A DNA stretch of 64,000 nucleotides from Altererythrobacter sp. BO-6 (GTDB lineage Bacteria; Pseudomonadota; Alphaproteobacteria; Sphingomonadales; Sphingomonadaceae): assembly GCF_011047315.1 (NCBI RefSeq), contig NZ_CP049259.1, positions 310,001-374,000 of the forward strand, written 5' to 3'. The notes under the pieces were generated by a model. That model had not been told where the DNA came from, searched no databases, and saw only the letters and a list, made by a program, of their open reading frames with translations. The stretch's first letter is position 1, and the number at the start of each line of letters is the position of its first letter. Below, piece after piece: positions 43,199 to 54,639 of this stretch. The position numbers and the translations under genes were made by a program.

Positions 43199-43690
43199 CT
43201 ATCTGGCAACGCGGGCCATCACATCTGCGCGTACCTGCGGTGTGACGAACTTGGAGATGTCTCCGCCGTAAATCGCGATTTCCTTGACCAGGCGGCTGGC
43301 AATCGGCTGCAGCGCAACATCGGCCATCAGGAACACCGTTTCGATATCGTGGTTGAGCTGGCGGTTCATGCCGGTGAGCTGGTATTCATATTCGAAGTCG
43401 GTCACCCCGCGAATGCCGCGGATCACCACCTGAGCGCCCATCTTTTCGGCAAAATCCATCAGCAGCGAGCTGAAGCCCACGACACGGATATTCGCGCCAC
43501 CGATGCTCGCCACTTCGCGCTCGACCATGGCGATCCGTTCGTCGTCCGAAAACATCGGCGACTTGGCGGCATTGGTGGTGACGCCGATGATCAGCTCGTC
43601 GACCAGTTTCGCGCCGCGCTCGATGATGTCCATATGGCCGAGCGTAATCGGGTCGAACGTGCCGGGGTAGATCCCGATGCGATGTGTCAT
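43199..43690 (-). CDS. coaD: Pantetheine-phosphate adenylyltransferase
   Basis: Fourth step of coenzyme A synthesis: adenylation of 4'-phosphopantetheine. The 163-residue product has YPGTFDPITLGHMDII (nucleotidyltransferase T/HxGH motif) at residues 8-23, VIRGIRGVTDFEYEYQL and a C-terminal IAIYGGDISKFVTPQV. It overlaps ispA by 4 bp and ends the xseB-ispA-coaD operon. Confidence 0.97.
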   Translation of the reverse strand: MTHRIGIYPGTFDPITLGHMDIIERGAKLVDELIIGVTTNAAKSPMFSDDERIAMVEREVASIGGANIRVVGFSSLLMDFAEKMGAQVVIRGIRGVTDFEYEYQLTGMNRQLNHDIETVFLMADVALQPIASRLVKEIAIYGGDISKFVTPQVRADVMARVAR

Positions 43691-44592
43691 CTGTCCCTCT
43701 CCACGATATAGCGCGCGACCGCGGCCAACATACGGGCGTCATCGCCATGCGGGGCAAGCCGCGCGATGGCCTGGTCGACAAGCGCCCGCGCCTGCTCTCG
43801 CGCCTTGTCGACGCCCATCAGCGTCACGAAAGTCTGCTTGCCCTGGCTCTCATCCTTGCGCAGCGCCTTTCCTGCCTTCTCTGCGTCCCCCTCGACATCG
43901 AGCAAGTCATCCGCAATCTGGAAAGCGAGGCCAATGTCACGGGCATAGGCGCGCAGGTGATGGCGCCCCTCGGGCGGCACATGACCCATGATCGCGCCCA
44001 TTTCCACCGAGGCAGCGAGCAGCGCGCCGGTCTTCAATTGCTGCAGCCGGGTGATGGTGTGGAGATCGTAATCCGATCCTTCCGCCATCATGTCCATCAT
44101 CTGGCCGCCGGCCATGCCGTCCCAACCGCTGGCCTTGCCCAACGTCATGATCAGTTCGGAGCGGGTGAAAGGATCGGTGCTGGTTTCCGTATCGGCGAGG
44201 ATCTCGAAAGCCAGCGCATGCAGCGAATCGCCCGCCAGCACGGCGGTGGCCTCGTCGAAGGCCTTGTGCAGCGTGGGTTTGCCATGGCGCAAATCGTCAT
44301 CGTCCATGCACGGCAGGTCGTCATGGATCAGCGAATAGACATGGATCGCCTCGACCGCGCAGGCCGCCCGCAGCGCCCGGTCGCGATCGACCCCGAACAG
44401 TTCGGCAGTGCTGACCAGCAGCAACGGGCGCACCCGCTTGCCGCCACCGATGGCGGCATAGCGCATCGCCTCCACCAGTCGCGCGCGCGTGTCTTGCGGC
44501 ACCGGCAACAGCGCGTCGAACACGCTGTCGACCTCGCGCTGCACCTGCGCCAACCCGTCCTTCAAAAGGCTGTGATCGCTCCCCCCGGCCAT
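43687..44592 (-). CDS. ispA: Farnesyl diphosphate synthase
   Basis: Chain elongation of isoprenyl diphosphates from IPP and DMAPP/GPP, feeding ubiquinone, carotenoid and undecaprenyl synthesis. The 301-residue product has GGKRVRPLL, the first Asp-rich motif HDDLPCMDDDDLRHGKPTLH near residue 88 and the second QIADDLLDVEGD near 225. The ATG at 44592 lies 4 bp after the xseB stop. The operon order xseB-ispA is widely conserved. Confidence 0.95.
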   Translation of the reverse strand: MAGGSDHSLLKDGLAQVQREVDSVFDALLPVPQDTRARLVEAMRYAAIGGGKRVRPLLLVSTAELFGVDRDRALRAACAVEAIHVYSLIHDDLPCMDDDDLRHGKPTLHKAFDEATAVLAGDSLHALAFEILADTETSTDPFTRSELIMTLGKASGWDGMAGGQMMDMMAEGSDYDLHTITRLQQLKTGALLAASVEMGAIMGHVPPEGRHHLRAYARDIGLAFQIADDLLDVEGDAEKAGKALRKDESQGKQTFVTLMGVDKAREQARALVDQAIARLAPHGDDARMLAAVARYIVERDR

Positions 44593-44596
44593 GTGT

Positions 44597-44878
44597 CTAG
44601 CTTTCGGAATCGAACGGTGCGGTGCCAACCGCTGCACCCGAAGCATCGGTCACGATCCGTTCGATCCGCGCCTGCGCATCGTCGAGGCGTTTCTGGCAGT
44701 GCTTGCGCAAGGCCTCGCCGCGTTCGTAGAGCGCAATCGACTGGTCAAGCGGCACATTGCCGCTTTCCAGCTGCTGCACGATCTCTTCCAGCGCAATCAG
44801 CGCCTGCTCGAAGGAGAGTTGGGAAATATCGCTCGTGTCGGAAATGGTGATGGTCCTTTTCGAATGACGCGCGAGCAT
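44597..44878 (-). CDS. xseB: Exodeoxyribonuclease VII small subunit
   Basis: Small subunit of the ExoVII single-strand DNA exonuclease. The 93-residue product has the family helical core LSFEQALIALEEIVQQLESGNVPLDQSIALYERGEALRKHC. It is followed directly by ispA, the usual order. The large subunit gene is not in the window. Confidence 0.94.
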   Translation of the reverse strand: MLARHSKRTITISDTSDISQLSFEQALIALEEIVQQLESGNVPLDQSIALYERGEALRKHCQKRLDDAQARIERIVTDASGAAVGTAPFDSES

Positions 44879-44938
44879 TGACCGCCGCGGCGCGGGCGGT
44901 CAAGTTGTCAGTCAGCAACACAAACGGGGGAATAGCCG

Positions 44939-45343
44939 ATGAGCAAGTGGATAATCGCCTACATCGCCGCCGCAATCGCCTTTGGCATCCTCGATTCGAT
45001 CTGGCTGAGATGGGCGGGACCCAACCTGTATCGCCCGGTGATCGGCGAGATCATGGCAGAGGAATTCCGGGTGGTGCCCGCCGCCGCGTTCTACCTGATC
45101 TACCTGGCGGGCATGGTGTGGTTTGCGATTCGCCCCGGAATCGAAAGCGGCCAGGTAAGCGCTGCGGTGCTCAACGGCGCTCTGCTCGGCGCGCTGTGTT
45201 ATGCAACTTTCGATCTTACCAGCCAGGCCGTGTTCAAGGTTTGGTCCACCCATGTCAGCGTGATCGACATTGCCTGGGGCGCGTTTGCGACGGCAACCGC
45301 CAGCGCCGTGGCGACCTGGGTGACGCTGAAATTCGCGAGTTAG
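44939..45343 (+). CDS. DUF2177 family membrane protein
   Basis: A 134-residue protein with four hydrophobic segments, matching DUF2177: IAFGILDSIWLRWAGPNLYRP near the start, YLIYLAGMVWFAIRPG, and GALCYATFDLTSQAVFKVW. Function unknown. The next gene starts 3 bp after its stop, so they form a pair. Confidence 0.85.
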   Translation: MSKWIIAYIAAAIAFGILDSIWLRWAGPNLYRPVIGEIMAEEFRVVPAAAFYLIYLAGMVWFAIRPGIESGQVSAAVLNGALLGALCYATFDLTSQAVFKVWSTHVSVIDIAWGAFATATASAVATWVTLKFAS

Positions 45344-45346
45344 CCC

Positions 45347-46009
45347 GTGTTCGTCGGACATTTCGCCCCTGCCTTCGTCGCCGCCGCTGTCAGCCCGCGC
45401 GCGCCAAGGCTGGGCACGCTTTTCGTCGCCGCGCAGCTGGTCGACTGGGCCTTCATGCTGTTTTTCATGGTGGGTGTGGAGCAGGCCCGGATCACGCCGG
45501 GCATCACGGTGATGAACCCGCTCGACCTCTACCACATGCCCTATACGCACAGTCTGCTGGGCACGCTGATTTTCGCAGGCTTTTTTGCGCTGATCATCGG
45601 CTTTACACTACGCAGCACTGCGGCAGCATTCTGGACCGGCTTCGTCGTCGTTAGCCATTGGCTGCTTGACCTGGTGGTTCACCGCCCCGACCTAACCCTC
45701 GCCGGCGGCGACACAAAGATGGGCTGGGGCTTGTGGAACTATCCCTGGATCGAAATCCCGCTCGAACTCGGCATCACTGTGCTCGCTTTCTATGGATACA
45801 TACGCGCCACCAAGGGCCCGATCGGCCCGCCGCTTGTCCTGATTGCCGTGATGCTGCTGTTCCAGGCGATAAGCTGGTTTGGCCCGCAACCAACCGAATA
45901 TTCGATCTGGCTGCCGCTGACCGCACTCATTGCCTTTGGCGTGATCACTGCGCTGGCCTGGTGGGTCGGGGACAATCGCTGGCACAAGCACGCACGGGAC
46001 TGGCGATAG
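45347..46009 (+). CDS. Hypothetical multi-pass membrane protein (YdjM/DUF457-like)
   Basis: A 220-residue protein, GTG start at 45347, with about six hydrophobic segments. Histidines and aspartates in membrane-edge motifs (FVGHFAPAF near the start, MPYTHSLLGTL, SHWLLDLVVHRPD) resemble the YdjM-type membrane metal-dependent hydrolase-like group. Activity has not been shown for most of this group. It is coupled to the DUF2177 gene and precedes purL by 27 bp. Confidence 0.7.
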   Translation: MFVGHFAPAFVAAAVSPRAPRLGTLFVAAQLVDWAFMLFFMVGVEQARITPGITVMNPLDLYHMPYTHSLLGTLIFAGFFALIIGFTLRSTAAAFWTGFVVVSHWLLDLVVHRPDLTLAGGDTKMGWGLWNYPWIEIPLELGITVLAFYGYIRATKGPIGPPLVLIAVMLLFQAISWFGPQPTEYSIWLPLTALIAFGVITALAWWVGDNRWHKHARDWR

Positions 46010-46036
46010 CGACGCTCTGGCGCTAAGGGCGCGGGC

Positions 46037-48283
<2,247 letters not shown>

Positions 48284-48293
48284 GCCTTCCACC

Positions 48294-48728
<435 letters not shown>

Positions 48729-48729
48729 G

Positions 48730-49137
48730 ATGACAGAAGGTTATTCAGGGGCGCCGCTCGCCAAGAAGCTATCACTGCGCGACGGGCAGCGCTGCTGGTT
48801 TCATGCCATGCCCGACCATGTGCAGGACGAGATCGACGAATATGCGCTCGAGCTGACCTTCGTTGGCTATCCGGCGGAAGGGATCGATGCGGCGCACATC
48901 TTCGTGAGCGAGCGCGCCGAGCTCGAACGCCTGCTCGCCTCGCTTCGCCACCAGATCGCCAGGGACGGCCATATCTGGGTCAGCTGGCCCAAGAAAGTCT
49001 CGAAAGTCGAAACCGATATCAAAGAGGACACCATCCGCGAGGTCTGCCTGCCGCTGGGGCTGGTCGACACCAAGGTCTGCGCGGTGGACGAGACCTGGTC
49101 CGGCCTCAAGCTCGTGATCCGCAAGGAGTTGCGATGA
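48730..49137 (+). CDS. DUF3052 family protein
   Basis: A 135-residue protein of the DUF3052 family: YSGAPLAKKLSLRDGQRCW at the N terminus and DGHIWVSWPKKVSKVETDIKEDTIREVCLPLGLVDTKVCAVDETWSGLKLVIRK. The function is unknown. It starts 1 bp after the DUF6122 gene and overlaps the MFS gene by 4 bp, so the three are translationally linked. Confidence 0.85.
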   Translation: MTEGYSGAPLAKKLSLRDGQRCWFHAMPDHVQDEIDEYALELTFVGYPAEGIDAAHIFVSERAELERLLASLRHQIARDGHIWVSWPKKVSKVETDIKEDTIREVCLPLGLVDTKVCAVDETWSGLKLVIRKELR

Positions 49138-50357
49138 CCGCGCCAGGCACGAAGACGACGCTAAGCCTCGTCGCCTTCATCGTCTTTATCGACATGGTCG
49201 GGATCGGGCTGATCATCCCGGTAATGCCGACGCTGCTTGAGACGCTCACGGGCGAAAGCATCGACCGCACCGCCGAAATCGGCGGCTGGCTGCTGTTCGC
49301 CTATGCGCTGATGCAGTTCCTGTTCGCGCCGCTGGTGGGCGGGCTGTCGGACCGTTACGGCAGGCGACCGGTGCTGCTGCTGACGCTGTTCCTGCTGGGG
49401 ATCGACTATGTGATCATGGCCTGGGCGCCGGAACTGTGGTGGCTGTTCGTCGGGCGGCTGATGGCGGGCGTGATGGGGGCAAGCTGGGCTGCCGCGAACA
49501 GCTGCGTCGCCGATGTGGCGAAGCGCGAGGAGCGCGGCAAGTATTTCGGCATCCTAGGCGGAGCGGGTGCCAGCGGGTTCGTGATCGGGCCCGCGATCGG
49601 CGGCGTCCTGGGCAGCTATGGCGAACGCTTGCCCTTCATCGCTGCGGCCATTTTGTGCTTCATCGGCGCCGCCGTGGGCTATTTCCTGCTGCGTGAAACG
49701 CTGCCGGTAGAGAAGCGCAGGCACTTCACGATGGCCCGCGCCAACCCCTTCGGAACGATCATCCAGATGGCCAAGACGCCAGTCGTGCTCGCCTTCCTTG
49801 GCATCATCTTCCTGATGCAGCTGGCGTCGCAATCGACCTTCTCGGTCTGGGCCTATTACAACGTCCTCGCCTTTGGTTGGGGAGAACTGGCGATCGGCCT
49901 GAGCGTGGCGCTTTACGGCTTGTTGCTTGCGATCGTTCAAGGCGGCCTGACCGGCCCGTGCATCACCCGCTTCGGTGCCAAGGCCACCACGGTCTTCGGG
50001 TTCCTGTTCGCGATCCCCGCCTATGTCCTGTTCGCCTTTGCGCCGGGCAGCTGGGCCATGATCGTGGGGATCGTATTCGGTAGCTTTGCCGGGCTGACCT
50101 TCCCCGCCATGCAGCAATTGATGACGGAGCGCATTTCGGATGATGCGCAAGGAGAATTGCAGGGTGCGATCGCTTCGATGGTCAGCCTGACCAGTATTGT
50201 CGGGCCGATCGTGATGACGGGTCTGTTCGGCGCCTATGCCGACGAACAGGGGCTGTTTTTCCCCGGCGCGCCGTTCCTGCTGTCAGTCGTGATCCTGCTG
50301 GTGGCCCTTGCCGCCCTGCGCTGGAACCTCGCGCGGATCGCTCTGGCTACGAACTAG
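49134..50357 (+). CDS. MFS transporter, TCR/Tet-like drug:proton antiporter group
   Basis: A 407-residue major facilitator with twelve predicted transmembrane segments. The loop 2-3 motif GGLSDRYGRRPVLL is canonical, and the antiporter motif C appears as GASGFVIGPAIGGVLG in TM5. It groups with TetA-like tetracycline transporters by pattern, but chromosomal members often export other compounds, so no resistance is claimed. It overlaps the convergent gene at 50354 by 4 bp. Confidence 0.88.
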   Translation: MTAPGTKTTLSLVAFIVFIDMVGIGLIIPVMPTLLETLTGESIDRTAEIGGWLLFAYALMQFLFAPLVGGLSDRYGRRPVLLLTLFLLGIDYVIMAWAPELWWLFVGRLMAGVMGASWAAANSCVADVAKREERGKYFGILGGAGASGFVIGPAIGGVLGSYGERLPFIAAAILCFIGAAVGYFLLRETLPVEKRRHFTMARANPFGTIIQMAKTPVVLAFLGIIFLMQLASQSTFSVWAYYNVLAFGWGELAIGLSVALYGLLLAIVQGGLTGPCITRFGAKATTVFGFLFAIPAYVLFAFAPGSWAMIVGIVFGSFAGLTFPAMQQLMTERISDDAQGELQGAIASMVSLTSIVGPIVMTGLFGAYADEQGLFFPGAPFLLSVVILLVALAALRWNLARIALATN

Positions 50358-50953
50358 CGCGGCCTCGCTGCAGCTGCGCCGAACAGCACAAGCCATGCGA
50401 TCTGCGGCAGATAGGTAAGCAGGGCACCGTGCAAGTCCATCCCGATCATGCCGCTGGCGAGGTGAAATGCCGTGGCCGTGCCCACCAGCACACCCAACCC
50501 GGCCACCCAGTGCCAGCCCATGCGCCATAGCGCCACGCCAAAAAGGGCAAACGATATACCTGTCGAGACTGCGCCGAGCATGGCGAAGGACTGGTTCATT
50601 TCCCAGGCAAGTCGGCCGATATCTCTCCCGATCTCCGCTTCGGGATAGCGCCACAGGCCTGGTACCACGAAGCCGTTGATTGTCCCGGCGATCATGCCGC
50701 CCGCCTGTCCGGCGACAAAGGCGACCAGTCCGATTGTCGCGGGCAGGCGCTCGTCAAGCTCACGCCAGATCGCAAGCATCCCGGCAGTTTGGAGAAGCAT
50801 GAAGAACAGCAATCCCCCGTGGACGATAGGCGTCCAGATCGTGCCATAATCGCCTCCGCTGGGATGGTTTGCCATCAGCACGAATGCCAGTACCGAAGCC
50901 CCGGCCACCAGCCATCCCGCCACCACTCCACCAACCATCCTGCCGTCGCTCAT
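50354..50953 (-). CDS. Hypothetical membrane protein divergent from TetR
   Basis: A 199-residue protein with about six hydrophobic segments (VVAGWLVAGASVLAFVLMAN, GGLLFFMLLQTAGMLAIW, ATIGLVAFVAGQAGGMIAG and others). No family recognised. It is divergent from the TetR gene, with 60 bp between starts, so it is the likely target of that regulator. Confidence 0.7.
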   Translation of the reverse strand: MSDGRMVGGVVAGWLVAGASVLAFVLMANHPSGGDYGTIWTPIVHGGLLFFMLLQTAGMLAIWRELDERLPATIGLVAFVAGQAGGMIAGTINGFVVPGLWRYPEAEIGRDIGRLAWEMNQSFAMLGAVSTGISFALFGVALWRMGWHWVAGLGVLVGTATAFHLASGMIGMDLHGALLTYLPQIAWLVLFGAAAARPR

Positions 50954-51013
50954 TACCTTTACCTTCCTGAAAAACTGTGCTTTCCCAGTGGATCACCGGG
51001 GGTGCGAACGACA

Positions 51014-51538
51014 ATGGACAATCTCATCGAAAAGTCGGGCAGCCGGGCCGAGACACGCCAGCGGATCCTTGGAGTGTTCAACCGCCTGCTGCTGGAGGGC
51101 GCATCGCCAAGACCCGCAGTGGCACAGGTGATCGCCGAGGCAGGTATCGCGCGCTCTACATTCTACGATCATTTCGACGGGATCGAAGCGCTCTCGAACG
51201 AAAGCCTCGCCAACCTGTTTGGCGCGCTGGCCGACAGCCTTATCGCGGACCATAACGACGCCATGCTTGTGCCCCTGCTCGAGCATGTCTGGCAGAACCG
51301 CGGGTCCGGACGCGACCTGATATTGGAGCCACGCGGGCACAGAACCGAAGCCTTGCTGGCGCATGTCATCGAACAGCGATCGCAGGTTCTGAAAGACCGT
51401 CGGCTAAAGGCGATCCTGATCGCCGGGACGGTCTTTTCCGCGATAGCCGGGTGGGTATCCGGTCGAATCAGCACTCCACCGGAAGAGATGGCTCGGACGC
51501 TAAGACGCGCAACGTCGGCGATCCTTGCCGAAGCCTGA
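51014..51538 (+). CDS. TetR family transcriptional regulator
   Basis: A 174-residue regulator with an N-terminal TetR helix-turn-helix (ETRQRILGVFNRLLLEG, AVAQVIAEAGIARSTFYDHFDG, about residues 13-58) and a ligand domain. The ATG at 51014 is chosen; upstream in-frame sequence overlaps the divergent gene. By position it probably controls that membrane gene. No clear palindrome is visible in the 60-bp gap. Confidence 0.85.
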   Translation: MDNLIEKSGSRAETRQRILGVFNRLLLEGASPRPAVAQVIAEAGIARSTFYDHFDGIEALSNESLANLFGALADSLIADHNDAMLVPLLEHVWQNRGSGRDLILEPRGHRTEALLAHVIEQRSQVLKDRRLKAILIAGTVFSAIAGWVSGRISTPPEEMARTLRRATSAILAEA

Positions 51539-51550
51539 GATTGAGGGCGT

Positions 51551-52342
51551 TCAGGCAGCCTGTGCCTGCGATGCCATCAAGTCTTGCTGCAAATGCCCTT
51601 CAGCTTCGAGCTGCGCCAGGCATTGCCGGTAGATCACCGGCTTGCCGATATTGAGCCGCGCGCGCGCCGCATCGATATCTTCGCGCATCAGCGCTTCGAT
51701 GTCCTCGTGTGCGATCTTGGCAGCCGCACGGCCCAGATCGCGACCTTCGCGCACTGCGGCAAACAGCGGTGCATTGGTGCGTGTAGTCTTTTGGATCTGG
51801 CGCGTTCCCGCATAGGCGATGAATTTCACGCCCAGATTGCGATTCTGCTCATAGCTGAAGCCCAGCAGACACGCCTCGCCCAGCGCATCACGACCATAGC
51901 CGCTCAGCACATGGAACAGATCATGCGTGTCCCGCAGCCGGTCGAAATACCATTGCGTCCAGTCTTGTGGCAGAGTTTCCGGCGGCGCCCACTTGTGGCT
52001 ATCAGCGACAAGTCCGGCGGCGGTCAGCCCTTCGCTCTTCATGAAGCGGATGTAATGCTGGGCCACGCTGTTGGGCGCGCAATCGGCCCAGCGTTCATGG
52101 TCGTCCAGCATCGCGGGGATATTGACGCCGTTTTCAATATCGACCACGCCACGGTACGAGACAATGAAATCCCAAGCCTGATCATGACTGGCACGGCCTT
52201 TCAGGGCCTCGATGATGTGAAACACCTGTTCGGTATCTTCCTTGTCCGCCACCAGCTTGCGGAAATGCTTCCACACCTTGAACGGGCGGAAGCCTGAAAG
52301 CTTGCGATCAGGGGCTAGCAAAGGGCGATCGGACATCGGCAT
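51551..52342 (-). CDS. Coq4 family protein (ubiquinone biosynthesis)
   Basis: A 263-residue Coq4 homologue. The conserved metal-binding HDxxH...E pattern appears as RDTHDLFHVLSGYGRDALGE near residue 130. Coq4 proteins are required for ubiquinone synthesis in mitochondria and occur in many alphaproteobacteria, where a late decarboxylation/hydroxylation role is proposed. I chose the ATG at 52342; 52336 is also possible. It is convergent with the TetR gene. Confidence 0.87.
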   Translation of the reverse strand: MPMSDRPLLAPDRKLSGFRPFKVWKHFRKLVADKEDTEQVFHIIEALKGRASHDQAWDFIVSYRGVVDIENGVNIPAMLDDHERWADCAPNSVAQHYIRFMKSEGLTAAGLVADSHKWAPPETLPQDWTQWYFDRLRDTHDLFHVLSGYGRDALGEACLLGFSYEQNRNLGVKFIAYAGTRQIQKTTRTNAPLFAAVREGRDLGRAAAKIAHEDIEALMREDIDAARARLNIGKPVIYRQCLAQLEAEGHLQQDLMASQAQAA

Positions 52343-52447
52343 AATTCGACTCTCAATATCACCGCGCAACTTACAAGAATGTAAATTGCCTGTCCACGAT
52401 CCTCGGCAAGTAACTAGCTTGCCTTTGAACGCGAATAGCCCTCAGGT

Positions 52448-53125
52448 ATGCGCATGCAGAGCCACGAAACTGTCCCCTATTCGTTGCCGCCGGTTTCGGA
52501 TGATGAAGCCATCGCCCGTGCGCGTGCGCTGCGCGACCGTTTGAAAGAGCGCCGCAGCTGCCGCTATTTCTCCGACGCGCCGGTGCCGCGCGAGGTCATC
52601 GAAGCCGCGATCGAGGCTGCCGGTAGCGCGCCCAACGGGGCGAACCACCAGCCCTGGCACTTTGCGGTGGTCTCTTCGCCCGCAACCAAGCGAGCGATCC
52701 GCGAAGCTGCCGAAGCGGAAGAACGCGCCTTCTATGCGGGCAAGGCATCGGACGAATGGCTCGACGCGCTCGCGCCGCTGGGCACAGATGACGACAAGCC
52801 TTTCCTCGAGACCGCGCCGTGGCTGATCGTCGTTTTCGCCCAGCGCAAGGGCGGGATCGACGAAGACGGGAAAACCCAGAACTATTACGTGAATGAGAGT
52901 GTGGGGATCGCTTGCGGCATGCTGATCGCGACGCTGCACGAAGCGGGTTGCGCCACCCTCACCCACACACCTTCGCCGATGGGCTTCCTGCGCGAGATCT
53001 GCGGCCGGCCCGAGCACGAGAAGCCGCTGATGATCGTGGTGGTGGGCCGCCCAGCGGAAGGCGCAACCGTACCCGCGCATGCGCTGAAGAAAAAACCGCT
53101 CAGCCAGATTGCAAGTTGGCTGTAG
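52448..53125 (+). CDS. Nitroreductase family protein
   Basis: A 225-residue FMN-dependent nitroreductase. The pattern [38 protein letters not shown] (about residues 36-73) forms the flavin-binding N terminus, and the C-terminal part has [31 protein letters not shown]. Likely NAD(P)H-dependent reduction of nitro- or quinone-type compounds, substrate unknown. The next gene follows after 23 bp. Confidence 0.88.
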   Translation: MRMQSHETVPYSLPPVSDDEAIARARALRDRLKERRSCRYFSDAPVPREVIEAAIEAAGSAPNGANHQPWHFAVVSSPATKRAIREAAEAEERAFYAGKASDEWLDALAPLGTDDDKPFLETAPWLIVVFAQRKGGIDEDGKTQNYYVNESVGIACGMLIATLHEAGCATLTHTPSPMGFLREICGRPEHEKPLMIVVVGRPAEGATVPAHALKKKPLSQIASWL

Positions 53126-53148
53126 GATTGAGTGAGGGAGTACAGCCG

Positions 53149-53745
53149 ATGCCGAAGAACTGGCCGATGTGGCTTGGACTGGTGCTGGGATTAGGCGCCA
53201 TTGCTTTTGCCTTCGCCACGCAAACGGGCACGATCGAACAATGGAACAACGCCGCCAAATACACGGCGCGGGTGGGATTTCCCTTGCTGATCCTGGCCTA
53301 TGTTGCGCGGCCACTGGTCGATCTGACCCGTTCCGACTGGTCGAAGGCGATCCTCGCCAAGCGCAAATACATCGGCCTGGGATTTGCCATGAGCCACACG
53401 GTGCACCTGGCCGCACTGGTGACTGCGATCGAAGTGTCCGGCGAAGGCAAGGGTCTCGTCACCTACGTGTTCGGCGGGCTGGCCTATGCCATCCTCTATG
53501 CGATGGCCTTCACCTCGAAAACCGCCGCGATGAAGGCGATGGGCAAGTGGTGGAAGCGGTTGCACCGCACCGGCATCCATTACCTGTGGTTCATTTTCCT
53601 GCAGAGCTATGTCGGGCGGATTTTCCGCGAGGAAACGATGAGCGAGGGTGTGCTGCTCGCGTCCGTGGCGATTGCAGCCGGCGGGATCCGCTTTGCCGCC
53701 TGGATCAAGCAGCGCAACCGGCGGGCGAAAGCGGTAACCGCCTAA
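53149..53745 (+). CDS. Ferric reductase-like transmembrane protein
   Basis: A 198-residue membrane protein with about six hydrophobic segments. Two histidine pairs sit on helices (AMSHTVHLAAL near residue 83 and RLHRTGIHYLWF near 142), the pattern of di-haem ferric-reductase/MsrQ-like domains. No FAD/NADPH domain or MsrP partner is present, so it is a stand-alone haem-binding protein or works with an unlinked partner. The start is the ATG at 53149. It overlaps the convergent serB stop by 4 bp. Confidence 0.8.
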   Translation: MPKNWPMWLGLVLGLGAIAFAFATQTGTIEQWNNAAKYTARVGFPLLILAYVARPLVDLTRSDWSKAILAKRKYIGLGFAMSHTVHLAALVTAIEVSGEGKGLVTYVFGGLAYAILYAMAFTSKTAAMKAMGKWWKRLHRTGIHYLWFIFLQSYVGRIFREETMSEGVLLASVAIAAGGIRFAAWIKQRNRRAKAVTA

Positions 53746-54626
53746 CCTGCAACCCACTCGCTCTCGGGGATCCCCAACAGCTTCAGCACCGAAGTCAGGT
53801 CACCGCGATCGATCCAGCCATTCGCCGCGAGTTTAGCCGCGGGCTTGGCGCGATAGGCCACACCGTAATCGGCCGCGACCAGCATCGGTATATCATTGGC
53901 GCCGTCACCGGTGGCCAGCGAAACCGCCCCCTCGCCCATTTCGGCCAGCTCGGCTTCCAGCGTTGCCCGCTTGACCGAGCTGTCGGTGATCGCTCCGACC
54001 AACTCGCCGGTCAGCTTGCCACCGTCGATCGCCAGGCGGTTGCCGACCACGCGCTCAAATCCAAGCTGCTCGCCAATCGGATCGGCGAAGTGATGGAACC
54101 CGCCGGTTACCAGCACGGTACGGCAGCCCTTCGACTTGAGCGTTTCGACCAGCACGCGGGCGCCGGGCATCGGCTTGATCCGGGTTGCCAGGCATTCGAA
54201 GATCGCCTCTTCGGAAAGATCGCGCAGCAGCATCACCCGCTCGCGCAGGGCGCTTTCGAAGTCGAGCTCGCCTTGCATCGCGCGCTCGGTAATCGCGGCG
54301 ACATGGTGCTTGATCCCGGCGAAATCGGCCAGTTCGTCAATGCATTCCTGCCCGATCATGGTCGAATCCATATCCGATACGAACAGGCGCGGCAGGTCTA
54401 TGTCGCTCGCCGCTACCAACATGTCAGCCGGGCCGAAGTGATCGCCCAGCACCTGCATCAGCTTGGCGGTGTCGGCTTCCGGCAGCGCCAGCTGCAGGAC
54501 ATCGCCCGATGTATCGAGCATCCGCGCCATCGCCACGCGCATGCCCTGTGCTTCCAGCGCACGGGTGGCCGCGTCGAGCCGTGTTTCAAGCTGCTGCGGG
54601 TCTGCTATCAGCCGGGCAATGGGCAA
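53742..54626 (-). CDS. serB: Phosphoserine phosphatase
   Basis: Final step of serine synthesis. The 294-residue product has an N-terminal ACT-like domain (about 1-80) and a HAD phosphatase domain: [11 protein letters not shown] with nucleophile Asp, [13 protein letters not shown], and [13 protein letters not shown] favour the TTG at 54626, which begins [13 protein letters not shown] like family members and has GGAG eight bases upstream. The ATG at 54662 would add twelve residues and overlap miaA. It is divergent from miaA. Confidence 0.9.
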   Translation of the reverse strand: MPIARLIADPQQLETRLDAATRALEAQGMRVAMARMLDTSGDVLQLALPEADTAKLMQVLGDHFGPADMLVAASDIDLPRLFVSDMDSTMIGQECIDELADFAGIKHHVAAITERAMQGELDFESALRERVMLLRDLSEEAIFECLATRIKPMPGARVLVETLKSKGCRTVLVTGGFHHFADPIGEQLGFERVVGNRLAIDGGKLTGELVGAITDSSVKRATLEAELAEMGEGAVSLATGDGANDIPMLVAADYGVAYRAKPAAKLAANGWIDRGDLTSVLKLLGIPESEWVAG

Positions 54627-54627
54627 A

Positions 54628-54638
54628 GGAGATTCTCC
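54628..54638. promoter_or_regulatory. Palindromic Shine-Dalgarno shared by divergent serB and miaA
   Basis: GGAGATTCTCC is a perfect palindrome. Its plus-strand GGAG is 8 nt from the miaA GTG at 54640, and its minus-strand GGAG is 8 nt from the serB TTG at 54626. One sequence thus serves as ribosome site for both genes, whose mRNAs must overlap at their 5' ends. Confidence 0.6.
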
Positions 54639-54639
54639 A

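Noticed and set aside
49134..50357. Tetracycline resistance gene
   Set aside because: The TCR/Tet pattern only shows the drug:H+ antiporter group; chromosomal members often have other roles, and no resistance context is present.
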